This document shows, in pieces, positions 34,104-42,197 of a stretch of DNA of 64,000 nucleotides. The stretch comes from Caproicibacter fermentans (GTDB taxonomy: Bacteria > Bacillota > Clostridia > Oscillospirales > Acutalibacteraceae): the NCBI RefSeq assembly GCF_009746625.1, contig NZ_VWXL01000106.1, forward strand, positions 51,322 to 115,321. The letters are read 5' to 3'. The notes under the pieces are model-generated. The model saw only the letters and a list, made by a program, of their open reading frames with translations, was not told the DNA's origin and made no database searches. Position numbers and translations under genes: made by a program. Every line of letters begins with the position of its first letter. Positions within the stretch are counted from its first letter, which is position 1.

Positions 34104-35487
34104 TATGAATCCGAAAAAGACGCCGATTCCGGAGCAGGAACCGAACGTCCGCAACAAAAATTTCGAAGAAGTTTCTCTGGGCTATACGGAGGCGATGGCG
34201 AAGGAAGAAGCGGAGCGCTGCCTTCACTGCAAAAACCAGCCGTGTGTTTCCGGCTGTCCGGTTGGGGTGCATATTCCGGATTTTATCCGGCATATCTCCG
34301 AGGGAGATATGGAAGGCGCCTATCAGACCATTAAACTGACGAATTCCCTGCCTGCCGTCTGCGGGCGTGTCTGCCCGCAGGAAAATCAGTGCGAACACAA
34401 CTGTGTGCGCGGAATCAAGGGCGAGCCGGTCGGAATCGGACGTTTGGAGCGTTTTGCCGCGGATTGGCACATAAAGAACGGAAAGGACGAAGAATTCCAT
34501 GCGGAGCACAACGGCCACAAGGTCGCGGTGATCGGGGCCGGACCGGCGGGATTGACCTGTGCGGGCGATCTTGCCGCCAAGGGCTACTCCGTTACGGTCT
34601 TTGAGGCGCTGCACGCGGCCGGCGGCGTACTGATGTACGGAATTCCGCAGTTTCGTCTGCCGAAGGAAATCGTACAGAAGGAAATCGACGCGCTCAAGCA
34701 AAAGGGCGTGGAGATCAAGACCGACATGGTGATTGGAAAGGTTTTCTCCGTCGACGAATTGTTTGATATGGGGTATGAGGCCGTCTTTGTCGGAACCGGC
34801 GCGGGTCTGCCCAGCTTTATGAATATTCCGGGTGAAAGTCTGGTCGGCGTTTACTCCGCCAATGAATTTCTCACCCGTGTGAACCTGATGAAGGCTTATA
34901 AACCGGAATACGATACGCCGATGATCGAGCCGAAGCGCGTTGCCGTGGTCGGCGGCGGCAACGTCGCGATGGACGCGGCCAGAACATCCCTGCGCCTTGG
35001 CGCGGAGCAGGTTCATATTGTTTACCGCCGTGCGGAAGAGCAGATGCCGGCCCGCCGTGAAGAGGTCCACCACGCAAAAGAAGAGGGCGTCGAATTTAAT
35101 CTGCTTTGCAATCCGGTGGCAATCCATGGCGATAAGGACGGAAAAGTGGAGTCGATCGAGTGTATCAGGATGGAACTGGGAGAAGCGGACGCTTCCGGAC
35201 GCCGCAAGCCGGTTCCGGTGGAAGGCTCCAACTTTAAAATTCCGGTCGACTGTGTTGTTATGGCAATCGGAAATTCGCCGAACCCGCTGATTCGTACAAC
35301 GACCGAGGGCCTTGAGGCAAATCAGCGCGGCTGTATTATTGTAAACGAGGAAACCATGCGGACATCCCGCGAGGGCGTATATGCCGCGGGCGACGCTGTC
35401 AGCGGCGCGGCTACGGTCATTCTTGCAATGGGCGGCGGGAAAGACGCCGCCCGGTCGATCGACCGGTACATTCAGTCCAAACAGTAA
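34096..35487 (+). CDS. nfnB: NADH-dependent ferredoxin:NADP+ oxidoreductase, subunit B
   Basis: Large catalytic subunit, 463 residues, homologous to the glutamate-synthase small chain; the pairing with nfnA distinguishes it from gltD. N-terminal 4Fe-4S cysteines CLHCKNQPCVSGCPVG and CEHNC, followed by an FAD-binding GAGPAGLTCAGDLA domain where bifurcation occurs, and an NADPH-binding GGGNVAMDAART domain. The start follows GGAGAG at a normal distance inside the nfnA end. Confidence 0.94.
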   Translation: MPNMNPKKTPIPEQEPNVRNKNFEEVSLGYTEAMAKEEAERCLHCKNQPCVSGCPVGVHIPDFIRHISEGDMEGAYQTIKLTNSLPAVCGRVCPQENQCEHNCVRGIKGEPVGIGRLERFAADWHIKNGKDEEFHAEHNGHKVAVIGAGPAGLTCAGDLAAKGYSVTVFEALHAAGGVLMYGIPQFRLPKEIVQKEIDALKQKGVEIKTDMVIGKVFSVDELFDMGYEAVFVGTGAGLPSFMNIPGESLVGVYSANEFLTRVNLMKAYKPEYDTPMIEPKRVAVVGGGNVAMDAARTSLRLGAEQVHIVYRRAEEQMPARREEVHHAKEEGVEFNLLCNPVAIHGDKDGKVESIECIRMELGEADASGRRKPVPVEGSNFKIPVDCVVMAIGNSPNPLIRTTTEGLEANQRGCIIVNEETMRTSREGVYAAGDAVSGAATVILAMGGGKDAARSIDRYIQSKQ

Positions 35488-35499
35488 TTTTTAGAAGAT

Positions 35500-35533
35500 A
35501 AGACGGCCTTCGCGGATTGCGGAGGCCGTCTTT
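35500..35533. terminator. Bidirectional terminator between nfnB and the LUD gene
   Basis: A stem of about 13 bp (AAGACGGCC... with ...GGCCGTCTT, extended inward) with a 5-nt loop and short T/A runs on both sides, between convergent genes. Confidence 0.85.
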
Positions 35534-35610
35534 CTGTTTGTGGCATGAAACCCTCTGCGCAGCTCCGCCCGCAGGCGCGGCAGCGGATGCGGGCAGGGGC
35601 AGTGAGCAAA

Positions 35611-36255
35611 TCAGTATCCCAGCGTTTCGGGAAGAAGAAAAACCTTGACCCTTCCAGGTTCGCGCTGAAAACTGCTGATCAAAGTGTTGCAGCACATGCG
35701 TTCCGGACTTTTGCAGTCGGTGCATTTTCCGGTCAGAGAACAGCCGGTTGTGTGAACGTTCAGACGGAAGCAGTTTGCCGCCACAGACCAGTTTTTCACA
35801 CGGCTTTCGGCTTCCGTAAGGTCCTGGACCAGTTTGTTGGCGCCCGCGATCACAACGACGTTTCTGGGGCCGTAGGCAATCGCCGCGATCCGGTTTGAGT
35901 TCCCGTCAATGTTAAAAAGCTGTCCGTCCATTGTAATTGCGTTGGCGCTGGTGAAATACCAGTCGGAATTCAGAGAGCGGAGAAAGATTTCACGCTTTTC
36001 TTCCGCGGTCATCCCTGTGCGGTAACGGTCCAGAAACTGAAATCTGCCGCTGCGGATAAAGTCCATGACCCCGGTTTCCTCCAGCGTAAAGGAACCTCCG
36101 TTTGCGACGACGGCGTTTTCAGGGACCATTTCACCGAGGAGTTTTAAAAGTTCTTCCCGGCTTGCAACAAAACGCGCGTCAAAGCGATTCGCATTCAGTG
36201 CCTTTACCGCCGACTCGATTTTCTTTTGCTCCATTTGTGCTAAAGCTTGATTCAT
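35611..36255 (-). CDS. LUD-domain protein (LutC/YkgG family)
   Basis: 214-residue protein of the DUF162/LUD family. Recognised by the N-terminal helix, the GGSFTLEETG loop, FTSANAITMDGQL and the GPRNVVVIAGANK segment. In Bacillus LutC works with LutA and LutB in lactate oxidation; here it stands alone without those genes, as do many clostridial members, so lactate use cannot be assumed. A cysteine-rich C-terminal part (C-x4-C-x2-C then C-C) may hold a metal or cluster. Encoded on the minus strand between two plus-strand units. Confidence 0.82.
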   Translation of the reverse strand: MNQALAQMEQKKIESAVKALNANRFDARFVASREELLKLLGEMVPENAVVANGGSFTLEETGVMDFIRSGRFQFLDRYRTGMTAEEKREIFLRSLNSDWYFTSANAITMDGQLFNIDGNSNRIAAIAYGPRNVVVIAGANKLVQDLTEAESRVKNWSVAANCFRLNVHTTGCSLTGKCTDCKSPERMCCNTLISSFQREPGRVKVFLLPETLGY

Positions 36256-36421
36256 ATGAAATCCCTCTTTTCTTATCGATATCTTAACAAAAAATCGGTC
36301 ATTTTACAAGAATGATTCGAGGAGATCAACGGATACTCTGTCCGCTTTTGATCCGGTTCGGTTCTGTTTGTGCGATCATTTTCATATGATTACTCGAACA
36401 TGATTTGCAGGAGGATTTCAA

Positions 36422-37063
36422 ATGAAGCGAAATACAAGAACGGAAACGGAACGGAAAGGCCAAAATTTAGTGGTGACCGGCTCCCGGACGCGCAAAACAT
36501 GGGAGGAGCCGGAAAATACGGACCCGGATGAGGAATTATATTCTGCCGAGGCCGATGATTTTGAACCGCAGCCTGACCCGGTTAACCGCAGGGCAAGCAC
36601 CAAACTGCTGACTGTGGTGCAGATCAGCGCCTGCACGGCCATCTTAATTGCTGCCGTAGCTCTGCGCCTGAACGGCGGAACGGTTTATCAAAAAGTGAGA
36701 AACTGGTATTTTGAATCGCTGAACGATTCGATTGTAGCTGATTCACAGATGGAGAATATGAAGCATGTGGTAATCGACCTATGGTCAAACATTACCAGCT
36801 CCAGACCGGAAAATACCCAGGAAGCGTCTTCTGCGCTGGATCAGCCAAGCAACCCGGCTTCGCAGGCATCCTCGGCAGGCTCAGCGAACGGAGCGGGTTC
36901 CACCCCTTCACAGCCTGAGAATGCTTCGGCTCCGGCGTCATCCGGTACGCAGACACAAGCGAATAGAGCATCCGCGCAGGGTTCCGCTCCGCAATCGGAA
37001 AATAACGCTTCCGCTTCGCCTTCTTCTCAGGGGAAGGCGCCCTCTTCCTCCGCATCGCCATGA
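36422..37063 (+). CDS. Single-pass membrane protein upstream of the SpoIVFB-like protease (SpoIVFA-like position)
   Basis: 213 residues: acidic/basic cytoplasmic N-terminus (1-60), one transmembrane helix (about 62-83), a short predicted helix (YQKVRNWYFESLNDSI), then about 90 residues of low-complexity Ser/Ala/Gln/Asn/Pro sequence to the end. It overlaps the next gene by 4 bp (ATGA) and so is its coupled partner. Bacillus SpoIVFA has a similar N-terminal membrane region and position but ends in a LytM-type domain that holds SpoIVFB inactive; that domain is absent here. The relationship is inferred from context and topology, not from clear sequence identity. A Shine-Dalgarno GGAGG is present. 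Confidence 0.6.
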   Translation: MKRNTRTETERKGQNLVVTGSRTRKTWEEPENTDPDEELYSAEADDFEPQPDPVNRRASTKLLTVVQISACTAILIAAVALRLNGGTVYQKVRNWYFESLNDSIVADSQMENMKHVVIDLWSNITSSRPENTQEASSALDQPSNPASQASSAGSANGAGSTPSQPENASAPASSGTQTQANRASAQGSAPQSENNASASPSSQGKAPSSSASP

Positions 37064-37659
37064 ATTTTACGGTCGGCGGTTGCCGGGTCACTTTCAGTTA
37101 TTTCTTTTTTGCTCTGATTGCGCTGCTGCTTCTGTTTGACAGAAGCGGTGTGGCCGCGGCCGGTCTGGCAGCGGCGGCTCTTCACGAATCCAGCCATCTT
37201 GGCGTAATGTACGCTTTTGGCTGCCTGCCCGAAACAGTCAGGTTCACCGTTTTTGGCATTGACATCATCCGGACCTCACGGCCGGATCGCGGATACCTGA
37301 GAGATGCCGTCGTCTCTTTGTCGGGACCGGCGGCCAATCTTCTGGCCGCAATTTTGTTTTCCGCCTTCCAAAACTCGACGGCAAAGAATCTGATGCTGGC
37401 AGATTTCACGTTATTCGCGTTCAATTCCTTGCCGATCGAGCCTTTGGACGGAGGACAGGCCTTGTATTCGCTGCTGTGTACTCGTTGGGAGCCGGACAGA
37501 GCGGCGGCAACGGTGCAGGTGATTTCCTTTCTGTTTTTGGCTCCGCTTTCCGCGATCGGCTTTTTCGTGCTGTTCCGTTCACCGGGCAACTTTACGCTTC
37601 TTCTGGTCTGCGTCTATCTGATGGTTTTACTGGTTTTTAAAAAAGGAAAATATTTTTAA
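37060..37659 (+). CDS. SpoIVFB-like M50 intramembrane metalloprotease
   Basis: 199-residue polytopic membrane protease. HESSH at 42-46 carries the zinc histidines and catalytic Glu43, and the FNSLPIEPLDGGQAL segment (Asp130) supplies the third zinc ligand; five to six hydrophobic segments surround them. It lacks the C-terminal CBS domain of Bacillus SpoIVFB, which is also missing in many clostridial forms. SpoIVFB activates pro-sigma-K in the mother cell. Whether pro-sigma-K is the substrate here is unknown. The second M50 gene in the window (7.6 kb) is a different subtype. Confidence 0.78.
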   Translation: MNFTVGGCRVTFSYFFFALIALLLLFDRSGVAAAGLAAAALHESSHLGVMYAFGCLPETVRFTVFGIDIIRTSRPDRGYLRDAVVSLSGPAANLLAAILFSAFQNSTAKNLMLADFTLFAFNSLPIEPLDGGQALYSLLCTRWEPDRAAATVQVISFLFLAPLSAIGFFVLFRSPGNFTLLLVCVYLMVLLVFKKGKYF

Positions 37660-37700
37660 AATGCCCGCTTCCGAAGTTAGAACGGAAGCGGGCATTTTAA
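37656..37700. terminator. Perfect bidirectional terminator between the M50 gene and dhaL
   Basis: 18-bp perfect inverted repeat (37656-37673 with 37683-37700), 9-nt loop, A/T flanks. It includes the stop codon of the plus-strand gene. Confidence 0.93.
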
Positions 37701-37708
37701 GGTCTGGT

Positions 37709-38344
37709 TTATTCTTGTGCAGACGATGACAAAGCCTGATACAGGTAATAACCGACCAATGCGCCTTGGTCGGGACGTCCCAGGGCCTTTTCGCCGAAAT
37801 AGACCGCTCTGCCAAACGCGGGCAGCATGGATTTGGTATCCTCAACCCCCTTGGCGGCGCCTTCCATCGCGCGCTTACAGCATTCCGCGACGGAAAGTCC
37901 TTCTTTCGCCGCCTTTTGAAGCGCGTCGGCTGCCGGAGCAAGGGAATCCACAATCGTTCTGTTTCCACGTTGGGCTTTTCCGCGTTCCATAATGCCGCAA
38001 ACAAAATCTTGAGCAAAGCACGCAAGGCCGTCGACTGTAAGCTCTGTTTTCCCGAGAGCCCCCTTGCCGGCTTTTAAGAAAGCGGAGGCGATCAGTGTTC
38101 CCATCGTCGATGGAACGGTGCGGGCGAACACCATTCCGGCCTGCATCAAAAGCTTTCCAAGATCGGTTTCTTCGCTAGACAGAACAAATTCGCTGGCTTT
38201 TCCGAACCCCGCCGACATCGTCAGCCCAAGGTCGCCGTCACCCATCGCGGCGTCGAGTTCAATCAGATACTCTTTCTTTTCTTCCATCAGACGGGAAGCT
38301 TCACAGACAAAATCAACAAGCTGCTTTCTGGTAACAACATTCAT
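37709..38344 (-). CDS. dhaL: Dihydroxyacetone kinase, ADP/ATP-binding subunit DhaL
   Basis: 211-residue nucleotide-binding partner of DhaK. The metal/nucleotide motif DAAMGDGDLG gives Asp31, Asp36 and Asp38, and GTLIASAFLKAG and the GRASYLG-like GRAVYFGEKALGRPDQGA loop fit the family. In PTS-type systems DhaL is rephosphorylated by DhaM; no dhaM is present, so either it acts as an ATP-type kinase or DhaM is elsewhere. Encoded 14 bp after dhaK. Confidence 0.9.
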   Translation of the reverse strand: MNVVTRKQLVDFVCEASRLMEEKKEYLIELDAAMGDGDLGLTMSAGFGKASEFVLSSEETDLGKLLMQAGMVFARTVPSTMGTLIASAFLKAGKGALGKTELTVDGLACFAQDFVCGIMERGKAQRGNRTIVDSLAPAADALQKAAKEGLSVAECCKRAMEGAAKGVEDTKSMLPAFGRAVYFGEKALGRPDQGALVGYYLYQALSSSAQE

Positions 38345-38358
38345 TGCAGTGGTTCTCC

Positions 38359-39363
38359 TTATATTTGATTCTGAAGAAAAAACGGCGTAGAGCAGGGCAT
38401 GGAAAGGTAGTTCTTCAGTTCACTGTCAAGTTTTAGCAAAGAGATGGACATACCCGCCATATCCATGGAGGTTGCGAATTCCCCCACATAACTGTTGTAG
38501 AGGGAAATGCCTTTTTCAGCCAGTACGTTCGCAACACGGCGGAAAACAATATACAGCTCTTCCTTAGGCGTTGCGCCCAGTCCGTTGACGAGCACGGAAA
38601 CCTCGTCTCCCTTCGAATAGGGCAGATCCGGAAGAATGTGGGACAGAATCTCGTCCACGATTTCATCCGCGGTTTTCAGCTTGTCTACTTTGATTCCAGG
38701 CTCCCCGTGAATTCCCATCCCAAGGTCCATTTCACCGTCCGAAATACTGAAATTCGCTTTTCCCAGCTCCGGGATCGTACAGGGGGTCAAGGCGACCCCC
38801 ATACTCCGAACGTGATCGGAGGCCTTCTGTGCAAGGCGTTCCACTTCGGCAAGCGGAAGCATGGATTCCGCCGCGGCTCCGGCAATTTTGAAAGCATAAA
38901 AGATTCCCGCTACGCCACGGCGTTTGTTTTCCGAACCCTTGGGGGAAGAAGCCACATCGTCTCCGGCTACGACCTGGCGAACTTCGATGCTCTCCATCTC
39001 CGCCATATCTTTTGCCATATCAAAATTCATGATGTCTCCGCCGTAGTTTCCGTATAGATAGAGGACTCCGGCGCCGCGGTTCACTTCTTTTGTCACGTCG
39101 AGAATCTGCATGGAGCTCGGTGACTGAAATACACCGCCGATGCAGCATCCATCCAGCAGTCCTTCGCCGACATAACCTAAAAAGAGAGGAAGGTGCCCGG
39201 AGCCCCCGCCGGTGATGATTCCGACTTTACCTTCTTTTGTTTTCGAAGAGACCAGACATCTTTTGTCTTCGTTAATGAATTTAACCTGTGTGGGATGAGC
39301 AAGATAAATACCATCGAGCATTTCATCAACATAATCCTGTGGACGGTTCAGAAGTCTCTGCAT
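38359..39363 (-). CDS. dhaK: Dihydroxyacetone kinase, substrate-binding subunit DhaK
   Basis: 334 residues. Binds a short-chain ketose covalently through His219 in GMGIHGEPGIK. Early glycine motif TGGGSGHLPLFLGYVG and NYGGDIMNFDMA are intact. A strong AAGGAGG site precedes the ATG. Some DhaK-like kinases act on erythrulose and other C4 ketoses; its place beside a sugar-acid gene set suggests a catabolic intermediate as substrate instead of, or besides, dihydroxyacetone. Confidence 0.92.
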   Translation of the reverse strand: MQRLLNRPQDYVDEMLDGIYLAHPTQVKFINEDKRCLVSSKTKEGKVGIITGGGSGHLPLFLGYVGEGLLDGCCIGGVFQSPSSMQILDVTKEVNRGAGVLYLYGNYGGDIMNFDMAKDMAEMESIEVRQVVAGDDVASSPKGSENKRRGVAGIFYAFKIAGAAAESMLPLAEVERLAQKASDHVRSMGVALTPCTIPELGKANFSISDGEMDLGMGIHGEPGIKVDKLKTADEIVDEILSHILPDLPYSKGDEVSVLVNGLGATPKEELYIVFRRVANVLAEKGISLYNSYVGEFATSMDMAGMSISLLKLDSELKNYLSMPCSTPFFLQNQI

Positions 39364-39431
39364 TTTTAGTCCTCCTTAAGAATTCAGCTAAATGTTTAAT
39401 AAAAATTATTAAGATATCAAGTAACGGATAC

Positions 39432-39460
39432 ATCATAGCATTTCAGAGAATCGTTGTCAA
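39432..39460 (-). promoter_or_regulatory. Promoter for dhaKL
   Basis: On the minus strand: TTGACA (39460-39455), 17 bp, TATGAT (39437-39432). A near-consensus sigma-A promoter about 70 bp before dhaK. Confidence 0.8.
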
Positions 39461-39496
39461 TATGACACATAAATATAAAAATATTATAAAAAAATA

Positions 39497-39525
39497 TTGA
39501 CATTGATGTTGAATAATGCTACATT
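39497..39525 (+). promoter_or_regulatory. Promoter for the dapA-like/tct operon
   Basis: TTGACA (39497-39502), 17 bp, TACATT. The weak -10 box is embedded in the repeated ACATTAATGT motif, as expected for a regulated promoter. It would give a leader of about 140 nt. Confidence 0.6.
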
Positions 39526-39675
39526 AATGTTGCTGCAATTCGTAAAATTTATTAAAATGTCAATTATGGTTAGAAGAATTAAAACTACTGCCATAAAAAA
39601 CAAGCAGAACAAAAACAGATTGTTTAATAAACAAACAACGAGTTTTAAATTAATTTTAGAACGGAGGAAAAAGGG

Positions 39676-40560
39676 TTGAAAAAATTGTACGGCGTGATCA
39701 CCGCGATGACGACACCTTTTGATGGCAATGATCAGGTTGACGTCAACGCTCTGGAAAAGCAGACCGAATTTCTGATTCAGAAAGGGATCAACTGTCTTTA
39801 TCCGACGGGTACGACGGGCGAGATGTACCTGATGTCCCCGGAGGAAAGGGAGCTTGTTGCCCAGACTGTCGTGAAGAAAGCGGACGGTAGGGTGCCTGTT
39901 TACATACATGCAGGCGCCATGACGTTAAAAGAAACCGTTCGGCTGGCGGAACATGCCTGTAAAATCGGCGCCGATGGAGTCGGCATTGTGACTCCCAGCT
40001 ATTTTGGCGTTAACGATAAGGCAATGGTGCTGTACTACGAGGAAATTGCGAAAGGCCTTCCGACAGATTTTCCAATTTATCTGTATTCTATTCCTCAATG
40101 CGCGGCCAATGATTTGAAACCGCATGTAGTGCAGGAAATAGCCGACAGGTGTAAAAATGTTGTAGGGATCAAATACAGCTATCCCGATATGCTTCGCGTG
40201 AAGGACTATTTATTGATTAACGACGGAAAATTTTCCGTGTTGTTTGGCACGGACCGGCTTTTTCTCGCAGCGCTTGCCATGGGTGTGGAGGGGACCGTGT
40301 CCGGCTGCTCCGGACCGATGCCGGAACACTTCGTCAGCGTTTATAAGGCCTTTTGCAAAGGTGACTATGAAACAGCACTGAAAGAGCAGAAAATCGCAAA
40401 CGAAATCTGCGAAATCATACGTTCCGGTGCGGATATGGCTTACTTTAAAACTGTTTTGGACTACAGGGGACTGAACGGAGGGCACATGCGAAAACCGCTG
40501 ATCGATCTGAACGAGGAACAGAAGGCAGAACTGGTCAAACAGATCCAAAAATATCTGTGA
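39676..40560 (+). CDS. DapA/NAL-family aldolase or dehydratase
   Basis: 294-residue class I TIM-barrel lyase. The pyruvate carboxylate-binding motif GTTGE is at residues 45-49, the catalytic Tyr137 is in YLYSIP and Schiff-base Lys166 in GIKYS. The family includes dihydrodipicolinate synthase, N-acetylneuraminate lyase, 2-keto-3-deoxygluconate aldolase and sugar-acid dehydratases; sequence alone does not decide. The neighbours (tripartite carboxylate transporter, kinase, KDPG aldolase) argue for a sugar-acid degradation enzyme and against lysine synthesis. TTG start after GGAGG-type site. Confidence 0.82.
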   Translation: MKKLYGVITAMTTPFDGNDQVDVNALEKQTEFLIQKGINCLYPTGTTGEMYLMSPEERELVAQTVVKKADGRVPVYIHAGAMTLKETVRLAEHACKIGADGVGIVTPSYFGVNDKAMVLYYEEIAKGLPTDFPIYLYSIPQCAANDLKPHVVQEIADRCKNVVGIKYSYPDMLRVKDYLLINDGKFSVLFGTDRLFLAALAMGVEGTVSGCSGPMPEHFVSVYKAFCKGDYETALKEQKIANEICEIIRSGADMAYFKTVLDYRGLNGGHMRKPLIDLNEEQKAELVKQIQKYL

Positions 40561-40640
40561 ACAACCGCCCGTTATGATTTAGGTATTGTCGGCATTTATG
40601 GGAAATGCTGTCGATATAAAGATGATTAGGAGGAGCTCGT

Positions 40641-41657
40641 ATGAAAAACTTAAAAAAAATACTCAGCGCAACCCTGGCCCTGACCATGACCGCCGCCTTA
40701 TTTACAGGCTGCAGCGGTACGGGATCTGCTTCCGGCTCGGCATCGTCTGCCGCAGCCTCGAAAGCAACCGACTTTCCGACCAAACAAATTTCTCTGATTG
40801 TACCTTATTCCGCAGGCGGGGCGTCCGATACGGTGGCCCGCATCTATGCCTCCCAGCTTCAGCAGGTGCTTGGCAAACCGGTTATTGTCACCAATAAGAC
40901 AGGTGCTTCCGGAGCCGTGGGTCTGGAGTATGTAAAAAACAGCAAGGCGGACGGATATACGATTGCCTACATGCCGGTTGAGTCCACGATGTTGAAGGCG
41001 CTTGGCTTCACAACGCTTTCCACCGACGATTTCAAATTTATCGCAAGGGCGATGACGATTCCGGCGGCCATTACGGTTCGGAGCGATTCCAAATGGAAAA
41101 CACTTCAGGATTTTGTCGATTATGCGAAGGCTCATCCCGGCGAAGTAAAGGTTGGAAATTCCGGAACCGGTTCGATCTGGCAGATTGCCGCGGCCAGCAT
41201 TGAACAGAAAACCGGCTGCAAGTTCACCCATGTTCCGTTTGACGGAGCGGCTCCTGCCGTGGCTGCACTCCTTGGCAAAAACATCGATGCTACGGCAGTC
41301 AGCCCGTCGGAGGTTCAGTCAAGCGTTGATTCCGGCGAATTGAAGATTCTTGCCGTCATCGGCGACGAACGTTCCTCGATTTATCCGGATATCAAAACGG
41401 CAAAAGAGCAGGGCATTGACGTCAGTGTTCAGGGCTGGGGCGGATTTGCGGTTCCAAAGGATACGCCGCAGGAAATTGTAGACGTTCTGGAAAAAGCGTC
41501 CAAGACGGCAATCAATTCCGACGATGTGAAAAAGCTTCTGTCACAGAAGGGTTATAACTTCGCGTACATGAGCGGTTCCGACATGGATACCGAGGCGAAG
41601 AAAGAATTGACCGATTATTCAGCCCTGATCCCGCAGCTGGGAATTGTAAAGCAGTAA
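40641..41657 (+). CDS. Tripartite tricarboxylate transporter, binding protein TctC
   Basis: 338-residue extracytoplasmic lipoprotein. The signal peptide ends in a lipobox with Cys24 (ALFTGC), followed by a Ser/Ala linker and the TctC fold opening FPTKQISLIVPYSAGGASDT. Family members bind citrate, terephthalate or many other carboxylates; the ligand is unknown. It is made in excess over the permease in most systems, and here a strong hairpin lies right after the gene. Confidence 0.92.
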   Translation: MKNLKKILSATLALTMTAALFTGCSGTGSASGSASSAAASKATDFPTKQISLIVPYSAGGASDTVARIYASQLQQVLGKPVIVTNKTGASGAVGLEYVKNSKADGYTIAYMPVESTMLKALGFTTLSTDDFKFIARAMTIPAAITVRSDSKWKTLQDFVDYAKAHPGEVKVGNSGTGSIWQIAAASIEQKTGCKFTHVPFDGAAPAVAALLGKNIDATAVSPSEVQSSVDSGELKILAVIGDERSSIYPDIKTAKEQGIDVSVQGWGGFAVPKDTPQEIVDVLEKASKTAINSDDVKKLLSQKGYNFAYMSGSDMDTEAKKELTDYSALIPQLGIVKQ

Positions 41658-41666
41658 CGCCATTCT

Positions 41667-41694
41667 GTCGGGTGGAAGGGGGCTTCCACCCGGC
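41667..41694 (+). other. Intercistronic hairpin after tctC
   Basis: 12-bp stem (41667-41678 with 41683-41694) and GGGG loop, not followed by a T-run. It probably protects the upstream tctC message or slows polymerase, giving more binding protein than permease. Confidence 0.65.
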
Positions 41695-41732
41695 AAAAGA
41701 TTTTTGCACTGCCTTTGAAACGGAGGTTTCTT

Positions 41733-42185
41733 ATGTATAAAGGTGATACGATACCGGGCTTGCTTGTTTGCGGGGTGGGCGTCTGGTTTCTTATTCCGGG
41801 AATCGGTCTTGGCATGTCGTCTTCTACAATCAGCGGCGTGCCGGGAGCGGGATTTTTTCCGGTTATTGTTTCGTCAGCCGTAATTTTGTTCGGACTGGCT
41901 CTTTTTGTGAAAGGATTAAAAGATAACGGCAAATTCGCTTATTTTGAGATGGACGAGGAGCAAAGACCGAACATTCGTCCTTTACTGCTGACTGTTTGCG
42001 CAATTCTGGCATTCTTTATCCTGTGGAAACTGATCCATTTTGTAGTTGCCGCGCTGGCCTTTTGTATGTTTGTCAACTGGATCTACCACAGAAGCTGGAA
42101 GTATAATCTGTTGTTTTCCATCATTTTCGTGGCCTTGATTTACGGTATTTTTAATTTGGGGCTGAAAGTTCAATTTGCCATTTAA
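41733..42185 (+). CDS. Tripartite tricarboxylate transporter, small membrane subunit TctB
   Basis: 150 residues with four predicted membrane helices and the family's GxGFFP-like motif (GVPGAGFFPVIVS). The ATG at 41733 follows GGAGG by 6 bp; an in-frame TTG upstream is less likely. Partner of TctA in the membrane. Confidence 0.85.
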   Translation: MYKGDTIPGLLVCGVGVWFLIPGIGLGMSSSTISGVPGAGFFPVIVSSAVILFGLALFVKGLKDNGKFAYFEMDEEQRPNIRPLLLTVCAILAFFILWKLIHFVVAALAFCMFVNWIYHRSWKYNLLFSIIFVALIYGIFNLGLKVQFAI

Positions 42186-42197
42186 GGGGTGCTCTTT

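Larger units (their letters stand above)
39364..39675. promoter_or_regulatory. Divergent control region between dhaKL and the dapA-tct operon
   Basis: 312-bp gene-free, AT-rich region. It holds a minus-strand promoter, a plus-strand promoter 36 bp away, a palindrome TGTCA-ATA-TGACA (39455-39467) over the minus -35 box, direct repeats ACATTGATGTTG and ACATTAATGTTG 21 bp apart over the plus promoter, and an AATGTCAAT (near 39557) that mirrors the ATTGACATT at the plus -35 box. The final 100 bp before the lyase gene is very A-rich with no further clear element. Confidence 0.6.
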
